A stretch of 50,148 nt of DNA, taken from positions 1 to 50,148 of the forward strand of contig JAIETK010000028.1 in assembly GCA_019745325.1 (NCBI GenBank), written 5' to 3'. This document shows, in pieces, positions 9,906 to 20,332 of this stretch; within the stretch, counting starts at the first letter, position 1; each line of letters opens with the position of its first letter. The notes under the pieces were generated by a model. The model was not told the origin of the DNA, ran no database searches, and worked only from the letters and a program-made list of their open reading frames with translations. This DNA comes from Nitrosomonas sp. Its GTDB lineage: Bacteria; Pseudomonadota; Gammaproteobacteria; Burkholderiales; Nitrosomonadaceae. The position numbers were made by a program, and so were the translations under genes.

Positions 9906-10340
9906 TTACCTTTTAACCATCGGTAGCCCTGCACGCTTCCACGCATCAATACCGCCCATTAAATTAACAATCTGAGTAAAACCATTCTTTTTCAGAACAA
10001 GACTGGGGTTATTAGACCGAACGCCGCCAGGGTAAATTACAACAATGGGCCTATCTTTATACTTTTCCAATTCGACCCAGCGCTCAGGCATTTTCTGCGA
10101 TGGCACATGTTTTGCATTCGGTATATGACCTGCCAGATATTCACTATCATCCCGAACATCTAGTATCAGGGCATCTTTATAATTGATCAGCCGCACGGCC
10201 TCACGTGCATCAATTTCCTTAATTCCACCCTGCGTGATCATCGGAATAAGTAACAATATAGCACTGACAACCGCAGCTATTACAAAAAACAAATTCTCCA
10301 ATCTTAATAAAAAGTGGTCTTGAAATATTGATAATTCCAT
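9906..10340 (-). CDS. Membrane-anchored rhodanese-like protein lacking the catalytic Cys
   Basis: This 144-aa protein has an N-terminal helix (LENLFFVIAAVVSAILLLIP) followed by one rhodanese domain (DAREAVRLINYKDALILDVR, GHIPNAKHVPS and the closing GGIDAWKRAGLPMV). It resembles YibN, which sits beside grxC and secB in other proteobacteria. The active-site loop, normally C-x-x-G-x-R-S, reads YPGGVRS, so the catalytic cysteine is replaced by tyrosine. It therefore probably does not transfer sulfur, and a binding or scaffolding role is possible. It is first in the grxC-secB-gpsA series and is divergent from gpmA. Confidence 0.88.
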   Translation of the reverse strand: MELSIFQDHFLLRLENLFFVIAAVVSAILLLIPMITQGGIKEIDAREAVRLINYKDALILDVRDDSEYLAGHIPNAKHVPSQKMPERWVELEKYKDRPIVVIYPGGVRSNNPSLVLKKNGFTQIVNLMGGIDAWKRAGLPMVKR

Positions 10341-10647
10341 ATAGCCTGCTATAACTCATTAAATTGACGATTTTAACAGAAACAGGACCGATTCGTACCC
10401 CTCTTCTTTTTACGAATTACACCGCAAAAACGAATAACATTTTTTCTCTTCCATATACTTATTTATACAAGATTTGATATCAATCTGAGATTCCCGGCGA
10501 TCAGGTACGCAACGAATCTTGTTTACCGAAAAAAATTTTCACACAAAAGAATCAGTCGGATACTGTGTTTACAGCCGAAAATATAATAAAATACCATTGC
10601 TTTTATATCCCGCAACAGTCACGCACCCCCTATTAATAAAGATCAAT
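10341..10647. other. Divergent intergenic region, rhodanese-like gene / gpmA
   Basis: About 300 bp of AT-rich sequence should hold both divergent promoters. TATAAT at 10582-10587 is a candidate -10 box for gpmA, but I see no good -35 box at the right distance. The gpmA frame is open upstream to 10519, but that extension has no family similarity. Confidence 0.4.
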
Positions 10648-11397
10648 ATGAAAAAAATCGTTCTCCTGAGGCATGGAGAAAGCACCTGGAATAAAGAAAA
10701 TCGTTTCACTGGCTGGACAGATGTCGATCTAACATCACAAGGCATGAAAGAAGCTCAAGAAGCCGGACGGCTTCTGCGTGAGCAAGGCTTCATATTCGAC
10801 CTTGCTTATACATCCGTTCTTAAACGCGCCATCCGCACCTTATGGATTGTATTGGATGAAATGGATCAGATGTGGACCCCGATCCAGCATACTTGGCGAT
10901 TGAACGAACGCCATTACGGCGCACTTCAAGGTCTCAACAAGGCCGAAACCGCGGCAGAATATGGCGATGAGCAGGTTCTGATCTGGCGAAGGAGTTACGA
11001 TGTTAGACCACCAGCTTTGAGTGTTGATGATGAGCGCTACGCTGGTAACGATCCTCGATATAAAGGTTTAGCACCAGAGGATATTCCGTTGACGGAATGC
11101 CTCAGCGACACAGTCGCAAGATTCTTGCCTTACTGGAACTCCATTATCGCGCCACAAGTTCAGTCCGGAAAAAGCATTATCATTGCAGCACATGGAAATT
11201 CACTTAGGGCATTGGTGAAATATCTGGACAATATCTCGGACGAAGAAATTCTTAATTGCAATATTCCTACAGGCATCCCATTGGTTTACGAACTGGATGA
11301 CGATTTAAAACCAATCAGGAACTATTATTTGGGAGATTTGACAGCTGTTAACGAAGCAATGCAAATCGTTGCCAATCAGGGAAGATCAACCGTATAA
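10648..11397 (+). CDS. gpmA: 2,3-bisphosphoglycerate-dependent phosphoglycerate mutase
   Basis: This enzyme interconverts 3- and 2-phosphoglycerate in glycolysis and gluconeogenesis. It has 249 aa from the ATG at 10648, the usual length. The phosphohistidine motif [10 protein letters not shown] places the catalytic His at residue 9, followed by [10 protein letters not shown]. Further motifs are [13 protein letters not shown] with the catalytic acid region, RRSYDVRPP, and the second His in [12 protein letters not shown]. It heads a plus-strand run with envC, ctpA and moeB, with only 19 bp to envC. Confidence 0.97.
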   Translation: MKKIVLLRHGESTWNKENRFTGWTDVDLTSQGMKEAQEAGRLLREQGFIFDLAYTSVLKRAIRTLWIVLDEMDQMWTPIQHTWRLNERHYGALQGLNKAETAAEYGDEQVLIWRRSYDVRPPALSVDDERYAGNDPRYKGLAPEDIPLTECLSDTVARFLPYWNSIIAPQVQSGKSIIIAAHGNSLRALVKYLDNISDEEILNCNIPTGIPLVYELDDDLKPIRNYYLGDLTAVNEAMQIVANQGRSTV

Positions 11398-11416
11398 AGC
11401 GCAGATCGGATTCCCG

Positions 11417-12667
11417 ATGACGAATGGAAATCTTGTATCTTCTCTATATAGCAACTTCTCATCGAGAATCAATCCGGATCGCAAATTCAGCATTCAACGG
11501 CAACAATTCTTGCAATTTCTTTTAGTGCTCATATTATCTTATCCGACATCCATTTTTCCCGAAAATCATGAAAACCTGAAACTGTTGCGAGAACGTATTC
11601 AAACATTACAAAAAGAATTAAACAAAAAGGAAACCATCCGGCAAGGCGCATCGAATGCTCTGCAAGAAACCGAGCGTGCTATCAGAAATATCACACAGAG
11701 ATTACACAAACTACTTGAAGAAGACCGGCAAGCCACCGATAGCTACAAACAATTACAATCACAGTATAAGCTTATCAAAAACGATATCGATACCGAACAG
11801 CGTCAGTTAGAGAAACTGCTTTACCAACAATATATTAGCGGACACCAAACTTATCTCAAGCTGGCTCTGTACCAGCGAGATCCCAATCAATTTGCACGAA
11901 ATTTATATTATTACAATCAGGTAACACAAGCTCGCTCAGAAATCCTGAATAATCTTCAAACTAATCAAGAAAAAATTGAAACTCTGATTCATATTAGCCG
12001 TCAAAAGAAAGACGAAATTACAGCCATTCAAACAGAATACTTTAGTCAAAGAAAAAAGCTTGAACAAGAAAAAAATAAGCATCAAGTCTTAGTTGCGCAG
12101 TTAACAGATCAAATTTCGAAACAGCAGCAAGAAATAAATAAACTGAGTAATGATGAAAAACGCCTTAGTCGTTTAGTTAAAGAAATCAATAAACTAATTG
12201 TCCAGAAACAGCCTGAAAATAAATTAATTAATAATAAATTACCCGATGCTGTCACAACCAATAATGTGCTTTTCTCAACTCTTAAAGGTAAATTAAATTT
12301 ACCGGTACGAGGGACGATACAAAATACTTTTGGCAGTCAGCGCGCAAACAAGCAATTAACTTGGAAAGGTTTATTTATCCGATCATCGGATGGCAGTGAT
12401 GTCAAAGCGATCTCAGAAGGAAAGGTTGTTTTCGCGGACTGGCTTCGAGGCTTCGGTCATTTGATCATTTTGGATCATGGCAACGGCTATATGAGTCTTT
12501 ATGGCAATAATGCAACACTCCAAAAAAGAATCGGTGATACGATTCGGGGCGGAGATACGATAGCAACTGTTGGAAATAGCGGTGGTAATCCAGATTCAGG
12601 TCTATATTTTGAACTTCGTCATAAAGGTAAGCCGTTTGACCCATTGACGTGGATCAAAATAGAATGA
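11417..12667 (+). CDS. envC: EnvC-like amidase activator (degenerate LytM/M23 domain)
   Basis: This periplasmic protein is predicted to switch on cell-wall amidases at division. It has 416 aa from 11417. It has an N-terminal export signal (FLQFLLVLILSYPTSIF), a long coiled coil (about residues 35-265, rich in Lys, Glu and Gln) and a C-terminal LytM domain. The domain reads WKGLFIRSSDGSDVKAISEG, DWLRGFGHLIILDHGNGYMS and SGLYFELRHKGKPFDPLTW. The zinc ligands of active M23 peptidases are missing (for example SLYFE-type sequence replaces HLHFE), exactly as in E. coli EnvC, so it should be a non-catalytic activator. The frame opens earlier at 11369 inside gpmA, but the signal fits 11417 better. 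It is followed by ctpA. Confidence 0.9.
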   Translation: MTNGNLVSSLYSNFSSRINPDRKFSIQRQQFLQFLLVLILSYPTSIFPENHENLKLLRERIQTLQKELNKKETIRQGASNALQETERAIRNITQRLHKLLEEDRQATDSYKQLQSQYKLIKNDIDTEQRQLEKLLYQQYISGHQTYLKLALYQRDPNQFARNLYYYNQVTQARSEILNNLQTNQEKIETLIHISRQKKDEITAIQTEYFSQRKKLEQEKNKHQVLVAQLTDQISKQQQEINKLSNDEKRLSRLVKEINKLIVQKQPENKLINNKLPDAVTTNNVLFSTLKGKLNLPVRGTIQNTFGSQRANKQLTWKGLFIRSSDGSDVKAISEGKVVFADWLRGFGHLIILDHGNGYMSLYGNNATLQKRIGDTIRGGDTIATVGNSGGNPDSGLYFELRHKGKPFDPLTWIKIE

Positions 12668-12713
12668 GTTCGATGTTTTTTTACATAAATTTGATCAGTG
12701 CGGAGATAGCATA

Positions 12714-14144
12714 ATGAGTAACATAATCAAAAAAACTAGTTTAATTCTGATCGGCGTAATCGCTGGAATGATGCTAAGTTTGAATTTTTCCGCTATCGCC
12801 AAGAAAGATAATTTCGAAGCAATTCACCCGCTGCCAATCGAAGAACTACGAACATTCGCTCAAGTATTTGGACGAATAAAGAGCGACTATGTAGAAACTG
12901 TCGAAGACAAAAAACTGATCACCGAAGCCATTAACGGCATGCTGGTTGGACTTGACCCTCATTCTTCTTATCTCGATAAGGACGAATACAAGGAACTGCA
13001 AATCGGCACTCAAGGCGAGTTTGGTGGTTTGGGCATCCAAGTTACGATGGAAGACGGGGTCGTCAAGGTTATCTCTCCCATTGAAGACACACCAGCATTC
13101 CGGGCTGGTATTAAGACCGGAGATTTAATCGTAAAGCTTGACGATACTGTCGTGAAAGGCATGTCTCTCAATGAAGCGATCAAGTTGATGCGAGGCAAAC
13201 CCAAAACATCCATCAAAATTACGATTGTTCGTGAAGGCGAATCAGAGCCGCTGGTCTTTAATCTGGTTCGGGACATCATCAAGATACAGAGTGTCAAATC
13301 AAAAATGATTGAACCAGGGTATGCTTATATCCGCATCACACAGTTTCAAGAACAAACCGGTGAAAATCTTGCTACAGCCATCAAAACGCTTTTTGCTGAG
13401 AACAGTGGCAGTATGAAAGGATTAATACTCGATCTTCGTAACGACCCTGGAGGATTATTGAATGGCGCTGTCGCTGTTTCCGCGGCTTTCCTGCCGGAAA
13501 ATTCGCTAGTTGTATATACGGAAGGACGCAGTGCCGATGCAAAAATGAAATTGCATGCTAACCCTGAGTACTATTTGCGAGGACCTGACGAAGATTACTT
13601 AAAAGGACTCCCGGCAGAAGTAAAAACGGTCCCGATGATTACTCTTGTAAATGGCGGATCCGCATCGGCCTCAGAAATCGTTGCTGGCGCGTTGCAAGAT
13701 CATAAAAGATCCATTGTTATGGGTTCGCAAACTTTTGGAAAAGGATCCGTCCAAACCATATTGCCGCTTGGGAACAATACGGCAATAAAACTTACAACAG
13801 CCAGATACTACACACCTAACGGACAATCCATTCAGGCACAAGGCATCACGCCCGACATTCTCGATGAAACGGGAAATAACGATGAGCAACGGCTTCGCGA
13901 AGCGGATTTGAATCGCCATCTCTCCAATGGCAACAAAACAGAGAAAAAATCAGCTCTGGAATCCGATAAAGCGGAACCCAAACCTACTGGCGAGAAAAAA
14001 GAGAGAAAAAATAAAGACAAGAAAAATAAAGCGCCTATCGAGTTTGGCTCTGAAGATGATCTCTTGCTGAAACAAGCCATGAATTACTTTAAAGGCATTG
14101 TGATACCCCCTGGAAAAACGAGTAATACCAAAACAGAAAGCTGA
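12714..14144 (+). CDS. ctpA: Carboxy-terminal processing protease (S41 family)
   Basis: This periplasmic serine protease trims or degrades proteins from the C-terminus and often controls cell-wall hydrolases; 476 aa. It has a signal peptide or anchor (TSLILIGVIAGMMLSLNFSAIA), a PDZ domain (GEFGGLGIQVTMEDG to AGIKTGDLIVKLDD) and the S41 catalytic core. The catalytic serine lies in GGSASASE (Ser318 or Ser320) and the general-base lysine is Lys343 in FGKGSVQ. The C-terminus carries a Lys/Glu-rich low-complexity stretch (about residues 405-445) before the last 30 residues. It lies between envC and moeB; the gpmA-envC-ctpA linkage is common in betaproteobacteria. Confidence 0.95.
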   Translation: MSNIIKKTSLILIGVIAGMMLSLNFSAIAKKDNFEAIHPLPIEELRTFAQVFGRIKSDYVETVEDKKLITEAINGMLVGLDPHSSYLDKDEYKELQIGTQGEFGGLGIQVTMEDGVVKVISPIEDTPAFRAGIKTGDLIVKLDDTVVKGMSLNEAIKLMRGKPKTSIKITIVREGESEPLVFNLVRDIIKIQSVKSKMIEPGYAYIRITQFQEQTGENLATAIKTLFAENSGSMKGLILDLRNDPGGLLNGAVAVSAAFLPENSLVVYTEGRSADAKMKLHANPEYYLRGPDEDYLKGLPAEVKTVPMITLVNGGSASASEIVAGALQDHKRSIVMGSQTFGKGSVQTILPLGNNTAIKLTTARYYTPNGQSIQAQGITPDILDETGNNDEQRLREADLNRHLSNGNKTEKKSALESDKAEPKPTGEKKERKNKDKKNKAPIEFGSEDDLLLKQAMNYFKGIVIPPGKTSNTKTES

Positions 14145-14155
14145 TTTCCTGGATT

Positions 14156-14902
14156 GTGAATGATCATCAGCTGCTTCGCTACAGCCGTCACATCCTGCTT
14201 CCCGAGATTGATATCGAGGGGCAGGAGAAACTTTGTCAATCACGAGTCTTGATTATTGGCGCAGGCGGGCTAGGTTCCCCTGCGCTCATGTACCTAGCTG
14301 CTAGCGGTATTGGTAATTTAATGATTTGTGATGGCGATCAAGTTGATTTAACCAATCTGCAACGCCAAATTATTCATGATAGTCATTCGATCGGCTTAAC
14401 CAAAACGCTATCAGCGAAAAAAGCACTCGCCAAAATTAATCCGGAAATTAATATCACGGCTATTCAGGAAAAAGCCGATGCCACAAAATTGCTGCATTTA
14501 ACCGCAGAAGCCGATGTAGTTCTTGATGCATCCGATAACTTCGCGACACGCTCTCTAATTAATCAGGCATGTGTCGCTCATAAAAAACCTTTGATTTCTG
14601 GTGCAGTTGTGCGTTTTGAAGGTCAAGTGAGCGTTTTTGATTTAAGCCAAACCGATAGTCCTTGTTATCATTGCTTATATCCAATGGAGGGAGAGCAAGA
14701 AGACATGCCATGTGCAATTATGGGGGTATTTTCTCCCATTGCCGGCATCATCGGCTGCGTTCAGGCTGCCGAAACAATAAAAACTTTGTTGAATATCGGC
14801 GATAGTCTTAACGGACGGCTGTTGTTACTTGACGGCCTGACGATGAATTGGCGTGAAGCAAAAGTAAACAAAGATCCAGAATGCCCGGTATGTCAAATGT
14901 AG
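14156..14902 (+). CDS. moeB: MoeB/ThiF-type sulfur-carrier adenylyltransferase
   Basis: This enzyme uses ATP to adenylate the C-terminus of a ubiquitin-like sulfur carrier (MoaD or ThiS) for molybdopterin or thiamine synthesis; 248 aa. It begins with GTG at 14156 (NDHQLLRYSRHILLPEID). Motifs are GAGGLGSPALMYLAASGIG (nucleotide binding), DLTNLQRQI, the CYHC zinc half-site in DSPCYHCLYP, and the CPVC half-site at the end (DPECPVCQM). ThiF and MoeB cannot be separated reliably on sequence alone. It lies 11 bp after ctpA, so it is likely cotranscribed. Confidence 0.9.
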   Translation: MNDHQLLRYSRHILLPEIDIEGQEKLCQSRVLIIGAGGLGSPALMYLAASGIGNLMICDGDQVDLTNLQRQIIHDSHSIGLTKTLSAKKALAKINPEINITAIQEKADATKLLHLTAEADVVLDASDNFATRSLINQACVAHKKPLISGAVVRFEGQVSVFDLSQTDSPCYHCLYPMEGEQEDMPCAIMGVFSPIAGIIGCVQAAETIKTLLNIGDSLNGRLLLLDGLTMNWREAKVNKDPECPVCQM

Positions 14903-14947
14903 CCTTCAACAACTGCCGTCTCCCATAAGCTATCGATCCAAATCATA

Positions 14948-15562
14948 TCATTCGATACTGGCCGGTAACAAAACCAAACGCTGAATTTCCCAACCGGCTA
15001 AAGGGCTACGATTGAATTCGCTTTTAACAAACTGATGCCAGCAACCAACCACGAAACACATAAGCAAATTAGCATAGGCTGCTGCATCAATCCGCTCACT
15101 TATTTTCCCTTCACTGATGGCAAATCGCAATGCCTGCTTAAGCGTTGCTTCCAAACGATCATGTAATTGATTAATTCGTATTTGCAAATGTTCATTCTCG
15201 TTAACCAATACATCACCGATCAAAATACGTGTCATTCCTGGATTCTTCTGCGAAAAACCCATAAACAACAGTAATAAATTTTCAATTTGCTTAACACCAG
15301 AACTTTCCTCCTGCTGGATTTTGTTAACCAATACAAACAGAGTCTTTTCGATAAACTCGATCAACGCTCCGAACATTTCCGATTTACTCGGGAAACAACG
15401 ATAAACCGAAGACTCCGATATCTCCAGCCGCTCCGCTAATGCGGCAACTGTAATTTTCATTCTATGGGGGTATTCCAACATTTCTGCCAGAGTTTGCAAG
15501 ATCTGATCTTTTCTATCAGACGATTTTTGTAAATGATTGGAACGCTGCGATTTATTAACCAT
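14948..15562 (-). CDS. slmA: Nucleoid occlusion factor SlmA (TetR-type)
   Basis: This DNA-binding protein blocks FtsZ ring assembly over the chromosome; 204 aa. The N-terminal helix-turn-helix reads KITVAALAERLEISESSVYRCFPSK in two pieces (KITVAALAERLEIS and ESSVYRCFPSKSEMF). SlmA-specific segments follow: ALIEFIEKTLFVLVNKI, GFSQKNPGMTRILIGD, RINQLHDRLEATLKQALR and the late QFVKSEFNRSPLAGW. These match E. coli SlmA better than ordinary TetR regulators. It is convergent with moeB and divergent from ribF. Confidence 0.9.
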   Translation of the reverse strand: MVNKSQRSNHLQKSSDRKDQILQTLAEMLEYPHRMKITVAALAERLEISESSVYRCFPSKSEMFGALIEFIEKTLFVLVNKIQQEESSGVKQIENLLLLFMGFSQKNPGMTRILIGDVLVNENEHLQIRINQLHDRLEATLKQALRFAISEGKISERIDAAAYANLLMCFVVGCWHQFVKSEFNRSPLAGWEIQRLVLLPASIE

Positions 15563-15679
15563 AAGAAATAAAGAACATCAATCAATTATAAAGCTTAATG
15601 TAGCACACAATAACCCTGCGTGAACCTAGACCTGTGCGCATTAATCAAGATAAAATCAACATTTTTGGGATCCCTGTTC

Positions 15680-16657
15680 ATGCATATATGGCGAAAAACG
15701 TCGTCACGTGTTAAAACGCCTGTCGCGCTGACAATTGGTAATTTTGATGGTGTACATAAGGGGCATCAAGCAATGCTCAAACGCTTACAAGAAACTGCCA
15801 AAATGCTCGGACTGCCTGCTTGCGTAATGACCTTCGAACCCCACCCTCGCGAGTTTTTCTCCCCCGATCAAGCACCAACTCGCTTAACGGGTATCCGGGA
15901 AAAATTACAATGCCTTATTCAAGCAAATGTCGATCGTGTATACATTTGCCGCTTCGATTACGAGTTTGCAAAAATGCCCCCGGAACAATTCATCACGAAG
16001 ATTCTCAACGAAGAGCTAAATGTGCGCTGGTTACTTGTGGGCGATGATTTTCGTTTTGGCGCACGCCGGGCCGGTGATATAACCATGCTGCAAACTCATT
16101 CGGCTGCAAACGGTTATACAGTCGAAATAATGCCAAATATAACTGTCGATGATACCCGTGTTTCCAGCACAGTTATCCGCCAAGCATTGGCAAATGGAGA
16201 TTTGGCAGCAGCGGGTAATTTTTTGGGCCGACCTTTTAGCATGAGCGGACGGGTTATCGATGGTGATAAACTCGGTAAGAAAATCGGTTTTCCGACTGCC
16301 AATATTCAATTAAAACATAACCGCCCAGTATTATCGGGTATCTTTGCTGTTTCAGCCCGGGGTGCCATTCCATCATCCCCGATGACACCACTACCCGGTG
16401 TTGCCAGTCTCGGTGTACGGCCGACCACCCATCAGAATGGCAGCTATGTCTTGGAAGTACATTTGTTTGATTTTAATCAGGAAATATACGGACAACGGCT
16501 GCAAGTTGATTTCTTGCACAAACTGCGCGATGAACAAAAATTTTCCGATATCAACGCGCTTATTCTACAAATCGAGAAAGATATCGTGCAAACAAAAAAT
16601 TATTTCATGACAAAAACTAATGCGCACAATTCCAGTAGTATCTGCATTGCACACTAA
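15680..16657 (+). CDS. ribF: Bifunctional riboflavin kinase/FAD synthetase
   Basis: This enzyme makes FMN from riboflavin and then FAD; 325 aa from the ATG at 15680. The N-terminal FAD synthetase (nucleotidyltransferase) domain has LTIGNFDGVHKGHQ and later WLLVGDDFRFG. The C-terminal flavokinase domain has GDKLGKKIGFPTANI and GVASLGVRPT. The frame is open to 15620, but the GGGA-preceded ATG at 15680 and the family alignment favour the shorter form. It begins the ribF-ileS-lspA run that is conserved in proteobacteria. Confidence 0.95.
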   Translation: MHIWRKTSSRVKTPVALTIGNFDGVHKGHQAMLKRLQETAKMLGLPACVMTFEPHPREFFSPDQAPTRLTGIREKLQCLIQANVDRVYICRFDYEFAKMPPEQFITKILNEELNVRWLLVGDDFRFGARRAGDITMLQTHSAANGYTVEIMPNITVDDTRVSSTVIRQALANGDLAAAGNFLGRPFSMSGRVIDGDKLGKKIGFPTANIQLKHNRPVLSGIFAVSARGAIPSSPMTPLPGVASLGVRPTTHQNGSYVLEVHLFDFNQEIYGQRLQVDFLHKLRDEQKFSDINALILQIEKDIVQTKNYFMTKTNAHNSSSICIAH

Positions 16658-16677
16658 CTCATTAATCTTAAAATTCC

Positions 16678-19479
16678 ATGACCGATTATAAGAATACGTT
16701 GAATTTACTCGACACCCCATTTCCGATGCGAGGCAATCTCGCCAACCGGGAACCCGCGATGCTGAAGGCCTGGCAAGAAAAAAATCTTTACCAAAAGATC
16801 CGTACCGCATGCAAAGCCCGTCCAAAATTCATCTTGCATGACGGACCTCCCTACGCTAACGGAGACATCCATATTGGTCATGCCGTTAACAAAATCCTTA
16901 AAGACATTATCATTAAAAGCAAAACATTATCGGGATACGACGCACCTTATATCCCTGGTTGGGATTGCCATGGATTACCGATTGAACATCAGATTGAAAA
17001 AAAACACGGCAAGAATCTGCCCGCTGACAAAGTCCGTGAACTATGCCGCGCCTTCGCACTTCAACAAGTTGAACGCCAGAAAGCCGACTTTATACGGTTG
17101 GGCGTACTAGGAGATTGGGAGAATCCCTATCTCACCATGAATTTCAAAACAGAGGCCGGTATCATTCGAGCCCTTGGAAAAATTTATCAAAACGGCTTTT
17201 TATATCAAGGACAAAAACCGGTCAATTGGTGTATTGACTGCGGTTCCGCACTGGCAGAGGCGGAAGTCGAGTATGAAAATAAAACTTCACCAGCCATTGA
17301 TGTTGGCTTTACCGTACAAGCGGAATTTCACGAATTACTCAGCAATGCTTTTGGCATCAACATTCCTGCCGAAACTCAAACTTTTGCCATCATCTGGACC
17401 ACTACGCCGTGGACTCTCCCAGCAAACCAAGCAGTCTGTGTTCATCCAGAATTCGATTACGTATTGGTGCAAACATCGCGTGGTCTGCTGATACTTGCCA
17501 GCGAACTGCTTCAGGCTTGCCTGGAACGTTACGGCCTCGCTGGCGTCGCATTGGCTAGCTGCAAAGGTCAAGCCTTAGAACATTTACCCCTACAGCACCC
17601 ATTTGAAGCGCGTACTGTAAAAATTATCTGTGGCAAACATGTGACACTGGACGCCGGCACCGGTCTAGTCCATACAGCACCCGCGCATGGTTTGGACGAC
17701 TATTTTGTCGGTCAACATTATGGTTTACCGAGTGAGAGCCCAGTCGACGGCAGCGGCAAATTTATTGCCGATACACCTTTGGTAGGCGGTCTCTCGGTAT
17801 GGAAAGCAAACGACGTCGTTATTGATGCCCTCACTACCAGTTCTCACTTATTTTGTCATAAAAAAATCGATCACAGCTACCCTCATTGCTGGCGTCACAA
17901 AACCCCCATTATTTTTCGTGCGACACCGCAATGGTTTATAGGCATGAATCTCCACAAATTACCCGATTCTTCCGATCGGAAAAAAAGCTTGCGCGAATTG
18001 GCAATGCAAGCAGTCGATAACACCGATTTCTATCCCAGCTGGGGAAGATCTCGCTTGGAAGCAATGATCAAGAACCGCCCGGATTGGTGCATTTCGCGCC
18101 AGCGGAATTGGGGGGTTCCAATGACTTTTTTTGTGCATAAAGAAACCCATGCACCCCACCCGCGTTCCTATGAATTGTTGGAATTGGTTGCGCAAAAAGT
18201 CGAACAACAAGGCATAGAAGCTTGGTTTTCATTGGATGCTGGAGAGTTGCTCGGAGAGGAAGCCAAGAATTACATGAAATCAACCGATACCTTGGATGTC
18301 TGGTTCGACTCCGGTACTACGCACGATACCATCGTTAAGGCAAGCGAGCAGCTTGATTTTCCAGCAGATCTTTACCTGGAAGGCTCCGATCAACATCGCG
18401 GCTGGTTCCAGTCTTCACTATTAACCAGTTGTTCGATTGACGGCCTAGCACCCTACCGCGCATTACTTACGCACGGTTTTGTAGTAGATGGGCAAGGCCA
18501 TAAAATGAGCAAGTCAAAGGGAAATGTCATCGCGCCACAGAAAATAATGGATACTTCCGGTGCCGATATTTTGCGATTATGGGTAGCTTCAACTGACTAT
18601 TCTGGCGAGCTCTCGATTTCAGAAGAAATTCTGAAGCGGGTCGTTGAGAGCTACCGGCGTATCCGCAATACATTACGCTTCTTACTCGCTAACTTGGCCG
18701 ATTTCGATCCGAAAATTGACCCAGTCGCCGTTACTGATTGTTTGGAAATCGATCGCTATATGCTATCGTTTACCGAAACATTCCAAAAAGAACTGATCGA
18801 AGCCTATGAACGTTACGAGTTTCATCAGGTTGTTCATCAGCTGCACAATTTCTGCTCGGAGGATTTAGGCGGTTTCTATTTGGATATTCTTAAAGACCGC
18901 CTTTATACATCAGCAACCAAAGGCCTCCCGCGCCGTTCTGCACAAACCGCGCTGCATCATATCGCACACAGCCTGGTACGGCTATTTGCGCCGATTTTGA
19001 GTTTCACTTCCGAAGAAGTTTGGGAATATCTGGCTAAAGATGCCAGCGATAGCGTTTTATTGCATCAGTGGCATACTTTTCCTAGTCAACCGGAAACGGA
19101 AATATTGCAACAACGCTGGGCAAAAATACGGTTGTTACGTTCGCAAGTTCTAAAAAAACTGGAAGAATCTCGTGCACAAGGAGAAATCGGATCATCGCTC
19201 GCTGCGACGGTTGAAATACGCGCCAGCCGTGAAGATTTTCTCTTACTTAGCGAACTGGAAGAGGATTTACGCTTTGTATTGATCGTTTCCGAAGTCAATC
19301 TGAAACAGGTTGATAACCCACTCCAGGAAGGCATCACGATAACATCCAATATCCATAAAAAATGCGAGCGTTGCTGGCATTATCGCGAGGATGTGGGACA
19401 ACATGCAGAACATCCTACTTTGTGCACACGTTGTATCACCAATCTTTATGGCACTGGTGAACAACGCCATTATGCGTAA
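16678..19479 (+). CDS. ileS: Isoleucyl-tRNA synthetase
   Basis: This class Ia synthetase charges tRNA-Ile; 933 aa, the full length for the bacterial type. The HIGH motif is at residues 65-68 and KMSKS at 609-613. The editing domain (CP1) contains [17 protein letters not shown] and [12 protein letters not shown](L)DDY. A C-terminal zinc finger uses Cys896/Cys899 (CERCWHY) and Cys916/Cys919 (CTRC). It lies 20 bp after ribF and 33 bp before lspA, a conserved operon in proteobacteria. Confidence 0.98.
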   Translation: MTDYKNTLNLLDTPFPMRGNLANREPAMLKAWQEKNLYQKIRTACKARPKFILHDGPPYANGDIHIGHAVNKILKDIIIKSKTLSGYDAPYIPGWDCHGLPIEHQIEKKHGKNLPADKVRELCRAFALQQVERQKADFIRLGVLGDWENPYLTMNFKTEAGIIRALGKIYQNGFLYQGQKPVNWCIDCGSALAEAEVEYENKTSPAIDVGFTVQAEFHELLSNAFGINIPAETQTFAIIWTTTPWTLPANQAVCVHPEFDYVLVQTSRGLLILASELLQACLERYGLAGVALASCKGQALEHLPLQHPFEARTVKIICGKHVTLDAGTGLVHTAPAHGLDDYFVGQHYGLPSESPVDGSGKFIADTPLVGGLSVWKANDVVIDALTTSSHLFCHKKIDHSYPHCWRHKTPIIFRATPQWFIGMNLHKLPDSSDRKKSLRELAMQAVDNTDFYPSWGRSRLEAMIKNRPDWCISRQRNWGVPMTFFVHKETHAPHPRSYELLELVAQKVEQQGIEAWFSLDAGELLGEEAKNYMKSTDTLDVWFDSGTTHDTIVKASEQLDFPADLYLEGSDQHRGWFQSSLLTSCSIDGLAPYRALLTHGFVVDGQGHKMSKSKGNVIAPQKIMDTSGADILRLWVASTDYSGELSISEEILKRVVESYRRIRNTLRFLLANLADFDPKIDPVAVTDCLEIDRYMLSFTETFQKELIEAYERYEFHQVVHQLHNFCSEDLGGFYLDILKDRLYTSATKGLPRRSAQTALHHIAHSLVRLFAPILSFTSEEVWEYLAKDASDSVLLHQWHTFPSQPETEILQQRWAKIRLLRSQVLKKLEESRAQGEIGSSLAATVEIRASREDFLLLSELEEDLRFVLIVSEVNLKQVDNPLQEGITITSNIHKKCERCWHYREDVGQHAEHPTLCTRCITNLYGTGEQRHYA

Positions 19480-19512
19480 CGCCAACCACAGATTAATAAT
19501 GGAATTTTTCCT

Positions 19513-20004
19513 ATGAAGCTATACATTAGTTTAAGTATTGCAGCGTTCATTCTAACTCTGGATCTTGCCAGTAAATACTGGGTTGAGTCTGCATTAGAAT
19601 TCGGACAAATAATCCCGGTTACCAGTTTTTTCAACTTGGTATTGACCTACAATCCAGGTGCGGCATTCAGCTTCCTGAGCGATCAATCAGGATGGCAACG
19701 TTGGTTTCTGAGCGGTATTGCTGGGACAGCTGTTCTACTAATCGTTTTCTTTCTTAATAAATACAAGCACGAGCAGTTATTTTGCTTATCATTAAGCTTA
19801 GTTCTTGGAGGAGCATCTGGAAATTTATACGATCGCATTACACTGGGACACGTCGTCGATTTTTTGGATTTCTACATTGGCAGTTATCACTGGCCAGCTT
19901 TTAATATTGCCGACTCAGCCATTTTTGTCGGCGCTGTCCTTATGATTTATGAAAGTTTCCGTAATAAAAAAGAGCCAGAAAGCGTTACAGGAAAATCTGA
20001 ATAA
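19513..20004 (+). CDS. lspA: Lipoprotein signal peptidase (signal peptidase II)
   Basis: This inner-membrane aspartic peptidase cleaves prolipoprotein signal peptides; 163 aa with four transmembrane helices. The catalytic aspartates are Asp116 (GHVVDFLDF) and Asp134 (FNIADSAIF). The family segment YNPGAAFSFL is present near residue 46. It is the last gene of the ribF-ileS-lspA run, and its product would process the lipobox proteins encoded nearby (20038-20211, 21223-21402, 30322-30513). Confidence 0.96.
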   Translation: MKLYISLSIAAFILTLDLASKYWVESALEFGQIIPVTSFFNLVLTYNPGAAFSFLSDQSGWQRWFLSGIAGTAVLLIVFFLNKYKHEQLFCLSLSLVLGGASGNLYDRITLGHVVDFLDFYIGSYHWPAFNIADSAIFVGAVLMIYESFRNKKEPESVTGKSE

Positions 20005-20037
20005 TGCTGTTAAATCGGAACATTATCATCCGGAGCT

Positions 20038-20211
20038 TCATTTCTTCGATTTCTTTTCCTTAGTAATCGGGTTTTGTAACGTATAACCATGCTCTTTCAT
20101 TTTATAACCGCCATAAGCGCCTGCACCCACTGCCACCAAAGTCCAGCAGCCTGATAACAGCGGCAGTATCATCACGAAAGCAATCGCGCTTACTATCTGT
20201 TTTCTTTTCAT
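20038..20211 (-). CDS. Small lipoprotein, paralogue A
   Basis: This roughly 57-residue protein (from MKRKQIVSAIAF) has a lipobox LLSGC followed by WTLVAVGAGAYGGYKMKEHG and a lysine-rich end (TKEKKSKK). A start at 20223 (MGTG) aligns with the sister gene but has a poorer ribosome site; the ATG at 20211 follows GGGAACCGG. It is clearly paralogous to the protein at 21223-21402: both share LPLLSGCWT, GAGAYGGYKMKE and GYTLQNP. Function is unknown. A basic tail on a tiny lipoprotein could contact peptidoglycan or the outer membrane, but that is a guess. Confidence 0.75.
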   Translation of the reverse strand: MKRKQIVSAIAFVMILPLLSGCWTLVAVGAGAYGGYKMKEHGYTLQNPITKEKKSKK

Positions 20212-20332
20212 TCCGGTTCCCATTAAAAATTAAGAAAGTGCTGAATCATTCGCTGAGCAAAATAAGGCGCAAGACAAGTAATGCACAAAAAATTAGACAC
20301 ATCAAAGTGATAAGTTAATTTTCGAACACCAA

